From positions 1,488,001-1,552,000 of the forward strand of contig CBDCSD010000001.1 in NCBI GenBank assembly GCA_965221345.1: a stretch of 64,000 nucleotides of DNA, written 5' to 3'. This DNA comes from Bin5 sp965221345 (GTDB lineage Bacteria; Chloroflexota; Anaerolineae; Caldilineales; Caldilineaceae). This document shows positions 17,233 to 26,101 of this stretch, in pieces. The notes under the pieces were generated by a model. That model searched no databases. It had not been told where the DNA came from and was given only the letters and a program-made list of their open reading frames with translations. The position numbers and the translations under genes were made by a program. Positions within the stretch are counted from its first letter, which is position 1, and every line of letters starts with the position of its first letter.

Positions 17233-17730
17233 TCATTGTTTCGCGGCTATGGCAAAATAGGCATAGTCGAGCGGCTCCGTCGGATGTCCCAATTGGGCCA
17301 ATACAGGTGTCATCTGGCTGCGGTGCTCAGTTGCATGATTAAATACGTGACGCAACACGTCATCCAACTTCAGCACATATTGGGTTCCTTCAATGTTCCG
17401 GGGTTCAAGAGTTTCGTCGAGCATGCTGGTGGTCAGCGAGTCAACAAACGCATGCCATGCCGCCCACAATTGATACCATTCCTCTCGCAGTTCGGCGAAG
17501 GTTGCGAATTCGGCATTTCCTGCCAACCGTGACGGGCTTTCACCCCCAATTCGCTGCAGCCATCTCTTTTCCGCGCCGTAGCCGTGGGAAGCCAGCCCAT
17601 GAAGTGACGCCCAGAAAAAGGGGCGTTCGGCAAAGTATTCTCCCTGCGGGAGTGCTTCCAAGCAGGGAAAGACCCGCTGCCAGGCCCACTTGTTGTATTC
17701 AAATAGCCTGCTTACAGAGTGAACTGACAC
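17233..17730 (-). CDS. DinB/DUF664-like damage-inducible family protein, copy 2
   Basis: 165 residues, the same length as the neighbouring paralog, and similar along its whole length, including 'LFEYNKWAWQRVF', 'HGLASHGYGAEKRWLQRIGG' and 'HVFNHATEHRSQM'. It starts with GTG at 17730 behind AAAGGA, where the paralog has ATG. The most variable region between copies is the middle and the C-terminal tail. Function unknown; a metal-dependent small enzyme is the usual guess for this fold. Confidence 0.85.
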   Translation of the reverse strand: MSVHSVSRLFEYNKWAWQRVFPCLEALPQGEYFAERPFFWASLHGLASHGYGAEKRWLQRIGGESPSRLAGNAEFATFAELREEWYQLWAAWHAFVDSLTTSMLDETLEPRNIEGTQYVLKLDDVLRHVFNHATEHRSQMTPVLAQLGHPTEPLDYAYFAIAAKQ

Positions 17731-17937
17731 CGGCTCTATCCTTTCACGGCATGGTAACGGGACGCGCCCAGCTGCAGCTTCCTTGCACTGTTTCGCCTAT
17801 CGATATCTTGATAAGAAAGTGGGAAAGAGGCCCGTTTTGGCCCGCCTCATCCCCAAATGGCCGGATCTCACACCAACCATACAAGATACTTGGTATTCGA
17901 AAAGTCTCTTGTATGGCCGTCCTTGAAGATCTTGGAG

Positions 17938-18354
17938 TCAGGTCTGATGCCAGACACTTCCCGTTCGCGGCAACTCCGCCAGGGGGCCGGTTGCTGGCAA
18001 GACCCTGCGCAGGCGCAGAAAATCGACGGCCTGCTGCAAGACGTTTTCAGTGGTCAGAAGGCTGGTGTCAATGATTAGATCTGCGTGGCTGCGGGCATGT
18101 TCCAACCGCTGCAGTTCGGTACGACGCCAGCGCTCGTTCCAGCTGACATCAGGACGACGCGCCCCTTGCGCCGGCAGATTTGCGTCCAGAAAAATGAGCC
18201 AGTCAGGGGGGCGGATACGATGCCACATGTCGGGCACCTGGCTATGCTCTTGAGCCACCGGGCGGGCGTCATAACCGAGCCGCCTCAATCCGACCACAAG
18301 GGTCGATTTACCTGCCGCGCTTATGCCTACAATCTTGACAAGGTCTCTGTCCAT
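17938..18354 (-). CDS. Small P-loop NTPase / kinase-like protein
   Basis: A 138-residue protein with an N-terminal Walker A 'VGISAAGKSTLVVGLRRLGY' and a later 'DWLIFLDANL' strand. Its scale and 'ADLIIDTSLLTTENVLQQAV' tail resemble small nucleotide or metabolite kinases. A lid region is short or absent. Substrate unknown. It follows the SpoIIE-type phosphatase by 42 bases on the same strand. Its 3' end was copied downstream at 17040-17149. Confidence 0.7.
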   Translation of the reverse strand: MDRDLVKIVGISAAGKSTLVVGLRRLGYDARPVAQEHSQVPDMWHRIRPPDWLIFLDANLPAQGARRPDVSWNERWRRTELQRLEHARSHADLIIDTSLLTTENVLQQAVDFLRLRRVLPATGPLAELPRTGSVWHQT

Positions 18355-18396
18355 CTGGCCGCCCCCATTGGCGGTCCGAAAGAACTTCGCCGAATC

Positions 18397-19134
18397 CTAA
18401 ATGGGCAGGGAAATCTCCATGCGCCGAATCTTTTGTTCTCTCTGATGCGTTCCCACCTTGACGACAAGGACGGTCGAGTCATCACCCGGCCGCCCTTGAT
18501 CCAGTGCCAGGGCCGCCTCCAGAACGCGATTGGCGATCTCCTTGGCGCTGTTACTCCCCACAGTGGCTATTTCAAGCGGTGGGCAACCGTCATCCAAATT
18601 CGCCGCACCTGCTACATCCATCGCTCCGCCGCTGCGGTGCCCCGCACTCCAGATACCGTCCGTGAACACAACCGCGGTCATTCCAGGCAATAGCGGCAGT
18701 TCCACGATATTGGGTTTCGTATTGCGGTAGATGCCGATCGCGTCGCACTGTTCATCCAACCACTCGATTTCTTCGTTACTCTGCACCAATACCGGACAGC
18801 GGCTGTTGCGGCTAAGCACAAGCGTCTCGGTGACCAAATCAACACTGGCGATAACGAGTTCCGCGCTGACTTTTCCACCGCGGAGAGTGCGCAAATAGTC
18901 GTGCGTAGCCCGCGCCACAGCGCCATCCCGTACACCTTCCGCAAGCAGGCTCATCGCCTTTCGAGCCACCAGATTGCTGATCGCTTTGGCGCTGCGTCCG
19001 CTGCGCTGGCCGTCCGAAACGACGATGCTGATGCCGCCGTGGGGACGCTCCACCACCTCTACCGTATCTCCGCTTTCGCTGGAGGCGTATTTTGCAATCT
19101 TCGCAACAGCGATCTGGATGTCCAGGCGGTTCAT
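18397..19134 (-). CDS. SpoIIE/PP2C-type protein serine phosphatase
   Basis: A 245-residue stand-alone phosphatase domain. Conserved metal-binding acid motifs appear as 'ISIVVSDGQRSG', 'TAVVFTDGIWSAG' and 'GRPGDDSTVLVV', in the expected order. Such proteins dephosphorylate anti-sigma-antagonist or other regulatory phosphoproteins; no partner kinase or STAS gene is present here. An upstream GTG at 19173 extends the frame, but ATG 19134 with GGGAGG further upstream is preferred. It is transcribed divergently from the enolase-superfamily gene. Confidence 0.82.
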   Translation of the reverse strand: MNRLDIQIAVAKIAKYASSESGDTVEVVERPHGGISIVVSDGQRSGRSAKAISNLVARKAMSLLAEGVRDGAVARATHDYLRTLRGGKVSAELVIASVDLVTETLVLSRNSRCPVLVQSNEEIEWLDEQCDAIGIYRNTKPNIVELPLLPGMTAVVFTDGIWSAGHRSGGAMDVAGAANLDDGCPPLEIATVGSNSAKEIANRVLEAALALDQGRPGDDSTVLVVKVGTHQREQKIRRMEISLPI

Positions 19135-19387
19135 CGGCAGGTGCGACCTCCCAACCGCGGGCCATCCCTGCACAGTCTGTTCCCGGATGCGAAACCCGGG
19201 TGGTGGGGTGAAAAGGGAGAATCAAACATGTCAGCCAAGTAAGGAATGGAAGCTGGATCGATCTCTGATCGCCATAAAAACACAACAGAAGCCTGATGTC
19301 AATCTTGCGTGAAGAAAAGACCATGCAGTTTGACACCGACAGCGTTGTCCCTGATAATTCTTGCAATCCGCCATAGGAGCAATTTCC

Positions 19388-20527
19388 ATGAAAATTACAC
19401 GTATTGATACGCATTTAACCGAATTGGCAAATCGCTCGATCCCGTTCGTCGTCGTCCATACCGACGAAGGCATCCATGGGGTCGGCGAGCCTTTCTCGTG
19501 TGGGCCCGACGGTGCGACCGTCGCCGCAATCCACGACTTTGAGAAATGGTTGATCGGCCGTGATCCGCGCGATATAGAGGGCCTGTATCACCTCATGTAC
19601 GCCGGAGGCCGCTTTCCCGGCGGCTCAGTCGTAAACGCCGCCATCAGCGGAATCGAGCACGCCCTGTGGGACATCGCCGGCAAGGCCGCTGGTCTGCCAG
19701 TGTACCGGTTGGTAGGCGGCAAAGCCCGCGACCGTGTTCGCGTCTACCAAAGCGTAGGCGGCAATACACCAGAGGAGGCAGCCGACGACGCCGTTCGTCT
19801 CATCCAGACCTACGGCTATTCAGCCCTGAAAATGGGGCCGCTGCCGCCCGACTGGCACCAAATGTCCTGGAACCAGGCACTGCGCGAGACGGAGCGCCGC
19901 GTTGCAGCCGTGCGTGACGCGGTCGGGCCGGACATCGACATCGGCCTGGATCCCCACGCCCGAATTCTTGAAATCGGTCGGGCTGCGCAACTGTGTGAAG
20001 TAGTGGCTCCCTATCGACCCCTTTTTGTCGAAGAGCCTTTGCGACCGGAGAACTATGAGGCGCTGGCAAAACTCAGCCAGAAAGTAAATGTTCCCATCGC
20101 TACCGGTGAAATGCTTTACAGTCGCCATGAATTCCGAGAGTTGTTGGGCTACCACGCCGTGGACATCATCCAGCCGGATATCTGCATAACCGGCGGCCTT
20201 TGGGAGATGAAAAAGATCGCCGCCATGGCCGAAGTCCACTATGCCAGCGTTGCTCCCCATAATCCCTGCGGGCCGATTGCCACCGCGGTCAACGTCCATT
20301 TCGCGGCCAGCACTTCCAACTTTCTCGTTTTGGAGTACAAGGCCGACGAAGGCCAGCGAGCCGAGATCGTGGATGAGCCGATGAAGCTGGTGGACGGCTA
20401 CCTGGAGTTGCCCGAGCGCCCTGGCCTCGGCATCGATCTGAACTTGGAAGCACTGGCCGCCCGACCAGGCCGCCCGTGGCACCGCCCGTTCCTCGTGCGC
20501 CCGGACGGCTCTCTGGCGTATCAGTGA
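19388..20527 (+). CDS. Enolase-superfamily sugar-acid dehydratase (galactonate/mannonate dehydratase-like)
   Basis: A 379-residue MR/MLE family enzyme. The Mg ligands fit Asp188 ('GLDPHAR'), Glu215 ('VEEPL') and Glu241 ('ATGEM'); His190 in DPH and His291 in 'APHNPCGP' match the catalytic pair of the galactonate/mannonate dehydratase subgroup. 'RDPRDIEGLYHLMY' is a family capping-domain feature. It would dehydrate an aldonate to a 2-keto-3-deoxy acid. The ATG at 19388 follows AGGAG by nine bases. Exact substrate cannot be told from sequence. Confidence 0.88.
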   Translation: MKITRIDTHLTELANRSIPFVVVHTDEGIHGVGEPFSCGPDGATVAAIHDFEKWLIGRDPRDIEGLYHLMYAGGRFPGGSVVNAAISGIEHALWDIAGKAAGLPVYRLVGGKARDRVRVYQSVGGNTPEEAADDAVRLIQTYGYSALKMGPLPPDWHQMSWNQALRETERRVAAVRDAVGPDIDIGLDPHARILEIGRAAQLCEVVAPYRPLFVEEPLRPENYEALAKLSQKVNVPIATGEMLYSRHEFRELLGYHAVDIIQPDICITGGLWEMKKIAAMAEVHYASVAPHNPCGPIATAVNVHFAASTSNFLVLEYKADEGQRAEIVDEPMKLVDGYLELPERPGLGIDLNLEALAARPGRPWHRPFLVRPDGSLAYQ

Positions 20528-20569
20528 GTCTGTATCCGGCGTGGAAAATCCATGTTGCCATTCATTTCT

Positions 20570-20598
20570 TTGTAGGCTGCCGCGCCTTGCAGTATACT
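20570..20598 (+). promoter_or_regulatory. Candidate sigma70 promoter for the coiled-coil gene
   Basis: TTGTAG at 20570-20575 and TATACT at 20593-20598, spaced by 17 bases, lie about 97 bases ahead of the ATG at 20695. The -10 is a 5/6 match, the -35 only 3/6. Confidence 0.4.
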
Positions 20599-20694
20599 GA
20601 ATCCGAGAACGCTTGTGCGAACTGAAAAAGTCGCCGAATCCTTCTCCTTTTGACCACACTGTGCTAGCTGGAGTTCTGAATAAGAGACACGACA

Positions 20695-21546
20695 ATGACC
20701 GCCATCAATACCATAGAGGACCTGGTTCGAATCATGGACGAACGCCCCGAATGGGTCGAGGCGATGCGCGTCCGTCTTTTGACAAGAGAAGTCCTGGAAC
20801 TGCCCCAGACCATTGCCAAGCTCACCGATACGGTGGAAAAGTTTGTCGACTCCACGAACAAGCGCCTGGACAGCATCGAAGCCCGCATGGATCAGCATGA
20901 CGCCAGATTCGACGCCGTCGACGCTAGATTCGACCAAGTTGACGCCAGATTCGAGGCCGTCGACGCCAGATTCGACCAAGTTGACGCCAGATTCGACCAA
21001 GTTGACGCCAGATTCGAGGCCGTCGACGCCAGATTCGACCAAGTTGACACCAGATTAGAGGCCGTCGACGCCAGATTCGAAACAGTCAATGGTAGCATTC
21101 AGAAGTTGCGAAATGACATTGCGCCCCTCAAAGCCGCCCACGCCCGAAATGCCGCGATTGATGACGCCATCGCCATCGCCAGCGACTTGGGGCTGAGGCG
21201 AACTAAGAACTTGACCCGCGATGAGGTTTGGGAACTGACCGAATCGGTAGACACCTCCGGCATCCCCACCAACGAACTGAGGAGCTTTCGCCGCGCCGAC
21301 CTCGTTGTGGAAGCCACCGACAAGAACGACGAAGTCTGCTATGTGGCCGTCGAGATCTCTTTTACCGCCAATGGCAGAGATACGATCAGGGCGATCCGCA
21401 ATGCCGAATTCTTGAACCGATTTACAGGAAGGCGCTCCTATGCGGCAGTAGCCGGTCTCAGTCGAGACAACCGGGTAAACGAGGTTTTTGAATCCGGAAA
21501 GGTCTTCTGGTACCAGTTGGACCCTGATCATCTGGAAGTCGAGTAG
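20695..21546 (+). CDS. Heptad-repeat coiled-coil protein with a nuclease-like C-terminal domain (DUF3782-like)
   Basis: A 283-residue protein. Residues ~1-68 are helical. Residues 69-131 are nine consecutive seven-residue repeats of the DARFDQV/DARFEAV type, a textbook coiled coil. The C-terminal part has 'ADLVVEATDKNDEVCYVAVEI', resembling the D...E-x-[I] core of PD-(D/E)XK-like domains in DUF3782 proteins, but a catalytic Lys is not clear. Such genes are common and repeat-variable in Chloroflexota and Cyanobacteria. Function unknown. Confidence 0.72.
   Translation: MTAINTIEDLVRIMDERPEWVEAMRVRLLTREVLELPQTIAKLTDTVEKFVDSTNKRLDSIEARMDQHDARFDAVDARFDQVDARFEAVDARFDQVDARFDQVDARFEAVDARFDQVDTRLEAVDARFETVNGSIQKLRNDIAPLKAAHARNAAIDDAIAIASDLGLRRTKNLTRDEVWELTESVDTSGIPTNELRSFRRADLVVEATDKNDEVCYVAVEISFTANGRDTIRAIRNAEFLNRFTGRRSYAAVAGLSRDNRVNEVFESGKVFWYQLDPDHLEVE
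20899..21087 (+). repeat. 21-bp minisatellite coding for heptads
   Basis: Nine head-to-tail 21-base units, each encoding one DARFxxV heptad. Two unit variants (DQV and EAV/DAV endings) alternate irregularly. Some units are identical at DNA level, so copy number should vary through slippage or unequal crossing-over without breaking the frame. Confidence 0.92.
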
Positions 21547-21667
21547 CTCTTCCCAACCGACCCAGGAAGTCGTGCAGTCTTGACGGCCTGCACTTGATGA
21601 CCGGCCCTGGCTGCACAGTTTCATCCGCATAGACAAACACAGTTCGAGCTTGTGAAGGATACAATCC

Positions 21668-22648
21668 ATGCACGCAATCGAAGTCGAGCAAACGAAATCA
21701 GGCCCCCAACTTGTCTGGCGGGAGGTGGAAGAACCAGTCTTGCAAGCGGGCGAGGCGCTGGTTTCTATAAACGCCACCACACTGAATCGGGCCGATCTGT
21801 CGCAGGCGGCGGGTAACTATCCTCCGCCACCCGGGGCGCCAGACATAATGGGACTTGACATGTCCGGCGAGATTGCAGCTGTCGGCGCCGACGTGGAGGG
21901 ATGGCAGGTCGGGGATAATGTCTGCGCGCTTCTTGCCGGGGGTGGATATGCCGAACGGGTAGCCGTGGACCAGCGGCTCCTGATTCCAATTCCAACCGGC
22001 TGGTCCTTTGAAGAAGCAGCCTGCCTGCCCGAGGTCTACCTGACCGCTTTCGTCAACATTTTCATGGAAGCAGGATTCCAGCCCGGTGAGACGATTCTCA
22101 TCCACGGCGGCGCAAGCGGTGTAGGCACGGCGGCCATCCAATTGGTAAAGGGAGCGGGAGGCCGCGTCATCACGACGGCCGGCCGCCCGGACAAAGTAGA
22201 AACTTGCCTCGACCAGGGCGCTGATCTGGCGATAAACTACCGGACTGAGGACTTTGCCGTCCGCACACGCGAGTTTACGCAAGGCGCCGGCGTTGATGTC
22301 ATTCTCGACATGGTGGGAGCAGAATACCTGGAGCGCAATGTCAGCCTGCTCAAGCTGAAAGGCCGACTGGTATTCATCGCCACGCTAAGTGGCGCCGAAG
22401 CAATGGTCGACATCAGGCAACTGATGGGCAAGCGCGCGCGCCTGATCGGCTCGGTACTGCGCGCACGGCCTGTCGTCGAAAAAGTCGAAATTATCAGGCG
22501 TTTTCGGCAACAGTTCTGGGAACAGATCGAAGGAGGCGCGATCCGTCCCGTCATCGACCAGGTTCTGCCCGTAGCCGAAGCCCACGCCGCCCACCAACGT
22601 ATGGCCGCCTACGATAACATCGGCAAGATCGTGCTCAAAGTGCGCTGA
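21668..22648 (+). CDS. NAD(P)H quinone oxidoreductase (zinc-free MDR family, PIG3-like)
   Basis: A 326-residue medium-chain reductase. The N-terminal catalytic domain has 'TTLNRADLSQAAGNYPPPPG' and 'GLDMSGEIAAVG', and the Rossmann motif is 'HGGASGVGTAAIQL'. No structural or catalytic zinc Cys cluster is visible, as expected for quinone reductases. 'NRADLSQAAGNYPPP' closely follows PIG3/TP53I3-type enzymes. The last 14 bases overlap the convergent LMW-phosphatase gene. Confidence 0.9.
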   Translation: MHAIEVEQTKSGPQLVWREVEEPVLQAGEALVSINATTLNRADLSQAAGNYPPPPGAPDIMGLDMSGEIAAVGADVEGWQVGDNVCALLAGGGYAERVAVDQRLLIPIPTGWSFEEAACLPEVYLTAFVNIFMEAGFQPGETILIHGGASGVGTAAIQLVKGAGGRVITTAGRPDKVETCLDQGADLAINYRTEDFAVRTREFTQGAGVDVILDMVGAEYLERNVSLLKLKGRLVFIATLSGAEAMVDIRQLMGKRARLIGSVLRARPVVEKVEIIRRFRQQFWEQIEGGAIRPVIDQVLPVAEAHAAHQRMAAYDNIGKIVLKVR

Positions 22649-23069
22649 GTTCGTCCAGCAGTGTCTGTACAGCTTCCTCTATCGCGGCCAGCCCCGTGTC
22701 TGCGTCCGTCACATCCAGGTCGTGAACACTCCAATAGCGCACGCGCTTCGCCCACTCTGGATAGCGCGCCTCCATCAGCGGGCGGTGCTCAATCCCGTTT
22801 ACTGCGATGGTAAGCGTCGCCGCGGTCAGATCGGCCAGCTGCACGTCCATTGGCAGACGCAGTGGTCCGGGTGGCTCGATGCCTAGCGCGTGCAGCCGGT
22901 CCAATGCATCTCTGGACATAAAACCCAGGTTTTCCTGGCTTGGCAGCAATCCGCGGCTGGTCGCCTGCCAGTCCAGATTTCGCAGCCGGGCCTGTTCGTT
23001 GAAATAGTGCTCAGCAAAACGGCTGCGGAAATAGTTCCCAGTGCAGAGAAAGAGTACAGTGTCTGCCAT
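22635..23069 (-). CDS. Low-molecular-weight protein tyrosine phosphatase family protein
   Basis: A 144-residue protein with the CX5R active-site loop 'LCTGNYFRSRFAE' near the N-terminus and a candidate general-acid Asp in 'YWSVHDLDV' near the C-terminus. Members include tyrosine phosphatases and arsenate reductases; the N-Y-F instead of N-x-C-R-S detail leaves the substrate open. It is the tail gene of a minus-strand group and overlaps the end of the quinone oxidoreductase gene. Confidence 0.82.
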   Translation of the reverse strand: MADTVLFLCTGNYFRSRFAEHYFNEQARLRNLDWQATSRGLLPSQENLGFMSRDALDRLHALGIEPPGPLRLPMDVQLADLTAATLTIAVNGIEHRPLMEARYPEWAKRVRYWSVHDLDVTDADTGLAAIEEAVQTLLDELSAL

Positions 23070-23088
23070 GGTACTTACGCCCTGTTTT

Positions 23089-23715
23089 CTATTGTCGATT
23101 TCGTAACGTTATCGCCTGAAAATCGGCGAAGCGTGGCCCTTCTTTCGGCATCACCTCGAAAGAAAGAATCTGGAAATAGCGCTCTAGGATCGACCGCAAC
23201 TCGTCATCCTTGTAAAAAGCATAGAAGCGCTTAGGCTCATATCCATCATCTTCCCACACGCCTTCAAAATCCTGCCCACCGTAGACGCTTAAGAATAGCA
23301 GCCCCCCCGGTCGGACCACCCGCCGGATCGCTTGCAGAACTCGCGTGAGATCCCTTTTTGGAACGTGTAGGAGACAATTCTGGGCGAATAGCCCGTCAAA
23401 GTGGCCGTCTGGAAAGTCCAAATGCAGAAAGTCCATCTCATGTGCTTCCAGCCCCTTTTCGCGGCAAAGGCGTACCATCTCCGATGCCAGATCGGTGCAG
23501 ACCACCGCCAGCCCCGCGTCCTGAAAGAAGCGCGCCGCTTGGCCTGTGCCAGCCCCAATTTCAAGGAGTGAAGTCAACTCCTCGGCCTGCAAGTGCCGCA
23601 AATACTGCGCCCACAACCTCTTCTTCCATTCCTGTACACGATTCCTGTCTCGCAGTTCGGCTTTGCTATTGTAAGCGCTCTTCAATTCGGAGGTGACGGA
23701 GTTATAGTCTGTCAC
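23089..23715 (-). CDS. Class I SAM-dependent methyltransferase
   Basis: A 208-residue methyltransferase. Motif I is 'LLEIGAGTGQAARFFQDAGL', followed by 'VVCTDLASEMVRLC' (acidic residue binding the ribose), 'DGLFAQNCLLHVPKRDL' and 'VRPGGLLFLSVYGG'. Substrate unknown; small-molecule targets are typical. It is 19 bases upstream of the LMW-phosphatase gene and 24 bases downstream of the phosphofructokinase, so the three may be one transcript. Confidence 0.88.
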   Translation of the reverse strand: MTDYNSVTSELKSAYNSKAELRDRNRVQEWKKRLWAQYLRHLQAEELTSLLEIGAGTGQAARFFQDAGLAVVCTDLASEMVRLCREKGLEAHEMDFLHLDFPDGHFDGLFAQNCLLHVPKRDLTRVLQAIRRVVRPGGLLFLSVYGGQDFEGVWEDDGYEPKRFYAFYKDDELRSILERYFQILSFEVMPKEGPRFADFQAITLRNRQ

Positions 23716-23739
23716 CGCGCTTCCTCCTTTTCACCGCAC

Positions 23740-26019
23740 TCAGGCGTGGTCAGCCTTTTCCCGTTCGGCCTGTTTGAAAAAACCGGGCCCAGGCTGGGCC
23801 AACATGCGCGCCAATGGCCGCAGTTCCATCCACCACTGCTCAAGAGGCCGTTGATGTTCTTCATCCATAAGGCGGGGAATCCGATAAAGTGGTGTAGCAG
23901 TTACATCGCCTTCCTGGATGCCAAGACAGATCGCTCCTACCTCCGAAAAGCTTTTCGCGTTCTGTCGGTGCGACATCTCTTCAATCCGACGCACTGATTC
24001 CCACGCCAGTCGCGCGGCCAGAATGCGGTCGTAAGGGGACGGGTTGCCGCCCTGTTGCAGGTGCCCCAAAATAGACTGGCGCACCTCAAAAAGGTCGCCG
24101 CCCTCCTCGTCGAACAACGCGGCGATGAAGGGGGTTGTATAGAAGGAGTTGGCAGTTTCGTTGCGGATCATCAGCCCCAAACGCTTGCCCTGTTCAAAAC
24201 CCTCCTTTAACAGGTCGATGTCCCGCTCGAGCTCCTTGAGTGTAATCCCCTCCTCGTGCATATAGACGCGTTCCGCCCCTGTGGCGATCGCGCTCATAAG
24301 GGCCAGGTAACCGCAAAAGCGGCCCATCACTTCGACAATGAAGCACCTGTTCAAGGCCACGGCGGACTGCTTGATTTTGTCGACCACCTCGACAATGCTA
24401 TTCAGCGCCGTGTCGGCGCCAATGCTCAACTCCGAGCCCGGCAGGTTGTTGTTAATACTGGCCGGGATACAGATCAGGGGAATGTTGAAGGCTGGGAAAT
24501 TGTGCCTCTCTTCGTATAGTCGATGAACCGCATGATACCCCGCCCAGCCGCCTATCATTACGATAGCGTCAACCTGATGTCTTTCAAGCACCTGCGCCGC
24601 CGCATACAACTCCGCTCCCTCAGGGCACGTGCGGCTGCTCCCCAGTTCGGATCCGCCAGTTGGCGCCCAACCGTTCACTGACATCCAATTCATTTCGTGG
24701 ATATCGTCGTTGATCAAACCGCGAAATCCCCGTTTGACTCCAAGAGGAATATGGCCGTTGTCTTCCAGCAGGCGCACTACGGCACGCGTTGCCGCGTTCA
24801 TACCGGGCGCTGGGGCTCCCCCCGTCATAACGGCGACTCGCAGCCGTCGCTTGCTTGGCTCTGGCGGGCGAGGATTGGCGCGAATCAGTGTGCGCAGAAT
24901 CCGGAAAGAGTCCCTGTAAGCCTTGCCCCGGAACTGCATCGCCTCTTCAAATTCGCATTCGTGGATACAACTGTTGACTTTGAGGGTCTGTGCCACGCAC
25001 TCTGTCAGGGATTTGTGAACGATCTTGTTATTCTGAATGCCGATAAGAACCGCTTCATCGCTTGGCTTGGCGTTAAGGGCGGCTTCTGCCGCCGCCGCGC
25101 CTAGCAACGTTGCCAACACACGGTCATAGGCACTGGGAGACCCGCCGCGTTGAACGTGGCCCAGCACCGTTACCCGTGCCTCCTCTCCCAGATAATTGGT
25201 CAGCATCTCTTCAACGTAGCGGCTGGTGATAGGGTTGCCGTGACGGTCTTGTGCCCCCTCTGCCACCACCACGATACTGTCCCGCCGACCGCTGTCGCGG
25301 CCAGTGCGCAAGATCGAACACATCTTTTCTTCCCACGCATCCAGATTAGGCGGGCTCTCTGGGATCAGCGCGAAATCGGCCCCCGATGCCAACGCGCCCA
25401 TCAACGCAAGATAACCGCAATGGTGGCCCATTACCTCTACGACAAACGCGCGTTGGTGGCTGGCCGCCGTGCTTGTGATGGCGTCAAGCGCCTCAGTGAT
25501 GCGGTGCAGGGCGGAGTCAGTTCCAATTGACATATCTGTGCCAAACATGTCATTGTCGATCGAACCCACCAGTCCGGCAACCGCAAGAAATCCGTACTCT
25601 TCGGCTACCGAAGACGCCAGGAGCCCTTCGGCCACCAACTCCTCCGCCAGTGAGCCCCACTCCTCCCGCAAAACCTGCGCGCCGGTCAAACTGCCGTCGC
25701 CGCCTATGACTATAAGACGGTTTATGCCTTGGAGAAGCAGATTATGCACCGCTCTTTTGCGGCCTTCCCTGGTGAGGAAGTCTGGGCTGCGGGCGGTTCC
25801 AAGCAGCGTCCCGCCCTGCTGTAGCACGCCGCCAACCGAGTCCCAGGTAAATGGACGTATCAGGTTGCCGCCCTCGATCATCCCTTGGAACCCCTCAAAG
25901 ATTCCGAAAACCTGCGCCTCCCGCTCCAGCGCCGCACGCACGGCCGAACGCACGGCTGCATTCATGCCCTGCGCATCACCTCCGCTGGTGAGGACGCCAA
26001 GACTCGCTGTCTTTGCCAT
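23740..26019 (-). CDS. Eukaryote-like double-domain 6-phosphofructokinase
   Basis: 759 residues, two fused PFK domains. The N-half is catalytic: 'VLTSGGDAQGMNAA', ATP-type 'IGGDGSLTGA' (residues 106-114) and 'VGSIDNDMFGTDMSIGTDSALHRI' with catalytic Asp155. The C-half keeps the fold ('GGAPAPGMNAATRA', 'SIGADTALNSI') but has 'IGGWAG' and 'PASINNNLPG', losing catalytic residues. This matches animal and fungal PFK, where the C-half is allosteric. ATG 26019 follows AGGAGG. Reaction: fructose-6-phosphate to fructose-1,6-bisphosphate. Allosteric control is inferred. Confidence 0.93.
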   Translation of the reverse strand: MAKTASLGVLTSGGDAQGMNAAVRSAVRAALEREAQVFGIFEGFQGMIEGGNLIRPFTWDSVGGVLQQGGTLLGTARSPDFLTREGRKRAVHNLLLQGINRLIVIGGDGSLTGAQVLREEWGSLAEELVAEGLLASSVAEEYGFLAVAGLVGSIDNDMFGTDMSIGTDSALHRITEALDAITSTAASHQRAFVVEVMGHHCGYLALMGALASGADFALIPESPPNLDAWEEKMCSILRTGRDSGRRDSIVVVAEGAQDRHGNPITSRYVEEMLTNYLGEEARVTVLGHVQRGGSPSAYDRVLATLLGAAAAEAALNAKPSDEAVLIGIQNNKIVHKSLTECVAQTLKVNSCIHECEFEEAMQFRGKAYRDSFRILRTLIRANPRPPEPSKRRLRVAVMTGGAPAPGMNAATRAVVRLLEDNGHIPLGVKRGFRGLINDDIHEMNWMSVNGWAPTGGSELGSSRTCPEGAELYAAAQVLERHQVDAIVMIGGWAGYHAVHRLYEERHNFPAFNIPLICIPASINNNLPGSELSIGADTALNSIVEVVDKIKQSAVALNRCFIVEVMGRFCGYLALMSAIATGAERVYMHEEGITLKELERDIDLLKEGFEQGKRLGLMIRNETANSFYTTPFIAALFDEEGGDLFEVRQSILGHLQQGGNPSPYDRILAARLAWESVRRIEEMSHRQNAKSFSEVGAICLGIQEGDVTATPLYRIPRLMDEEHQRPLEQWWMELRPLARMLAQPGPGFFKQAEREKADHA

Positions 26020-26092
26020 GGGCCATCCTCCTATTGCGGCAAACCGTCTTCTCAACGCCGCCAGTTAGCGACGCACAACTTGAACTGCAAAG

Positions 26093-26101
26093 ATTATAGC
26101 A
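26093..26101 (-). promoter_or_regulatory. Extended -10 promoter for the phosphofructokinase gene
   Basis: Reading on the minus strand the sequence is TGCTATAAT, a perfect TATAAT with the TGn extension, about 75 bases before the ATG at 26019. No good -35 is visible, as is common with extended -10 promoters. Confidence 0.5.

Larger units (their letters stand above)
16344..18020 (-). repeat. Tandem duplication of a DinB-like gene plus upstream flank
   Basis: The two DinB-like genes are offset by 889 bases. Similarity continues past their starts: 16861-16960 and 17749-17850 share a stretch beginning CATGGTAACGGGACGCGC. The segment near 17040-17149 then matches the 3' end of the P-loop gene near 17938-18020. 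The duplicated unit therefore spans one DinB-like gene, its 5' flank and the tail of the gene upstream. Divergence is moderate, so the event is not very recent. Confidence 0.78.

Noticed and set aside
20899..21087. Regular 21-bp repeats as a CRISPR array
   Set aside because: The units are contiguous with no spacers, stay in frame and encode heptads.
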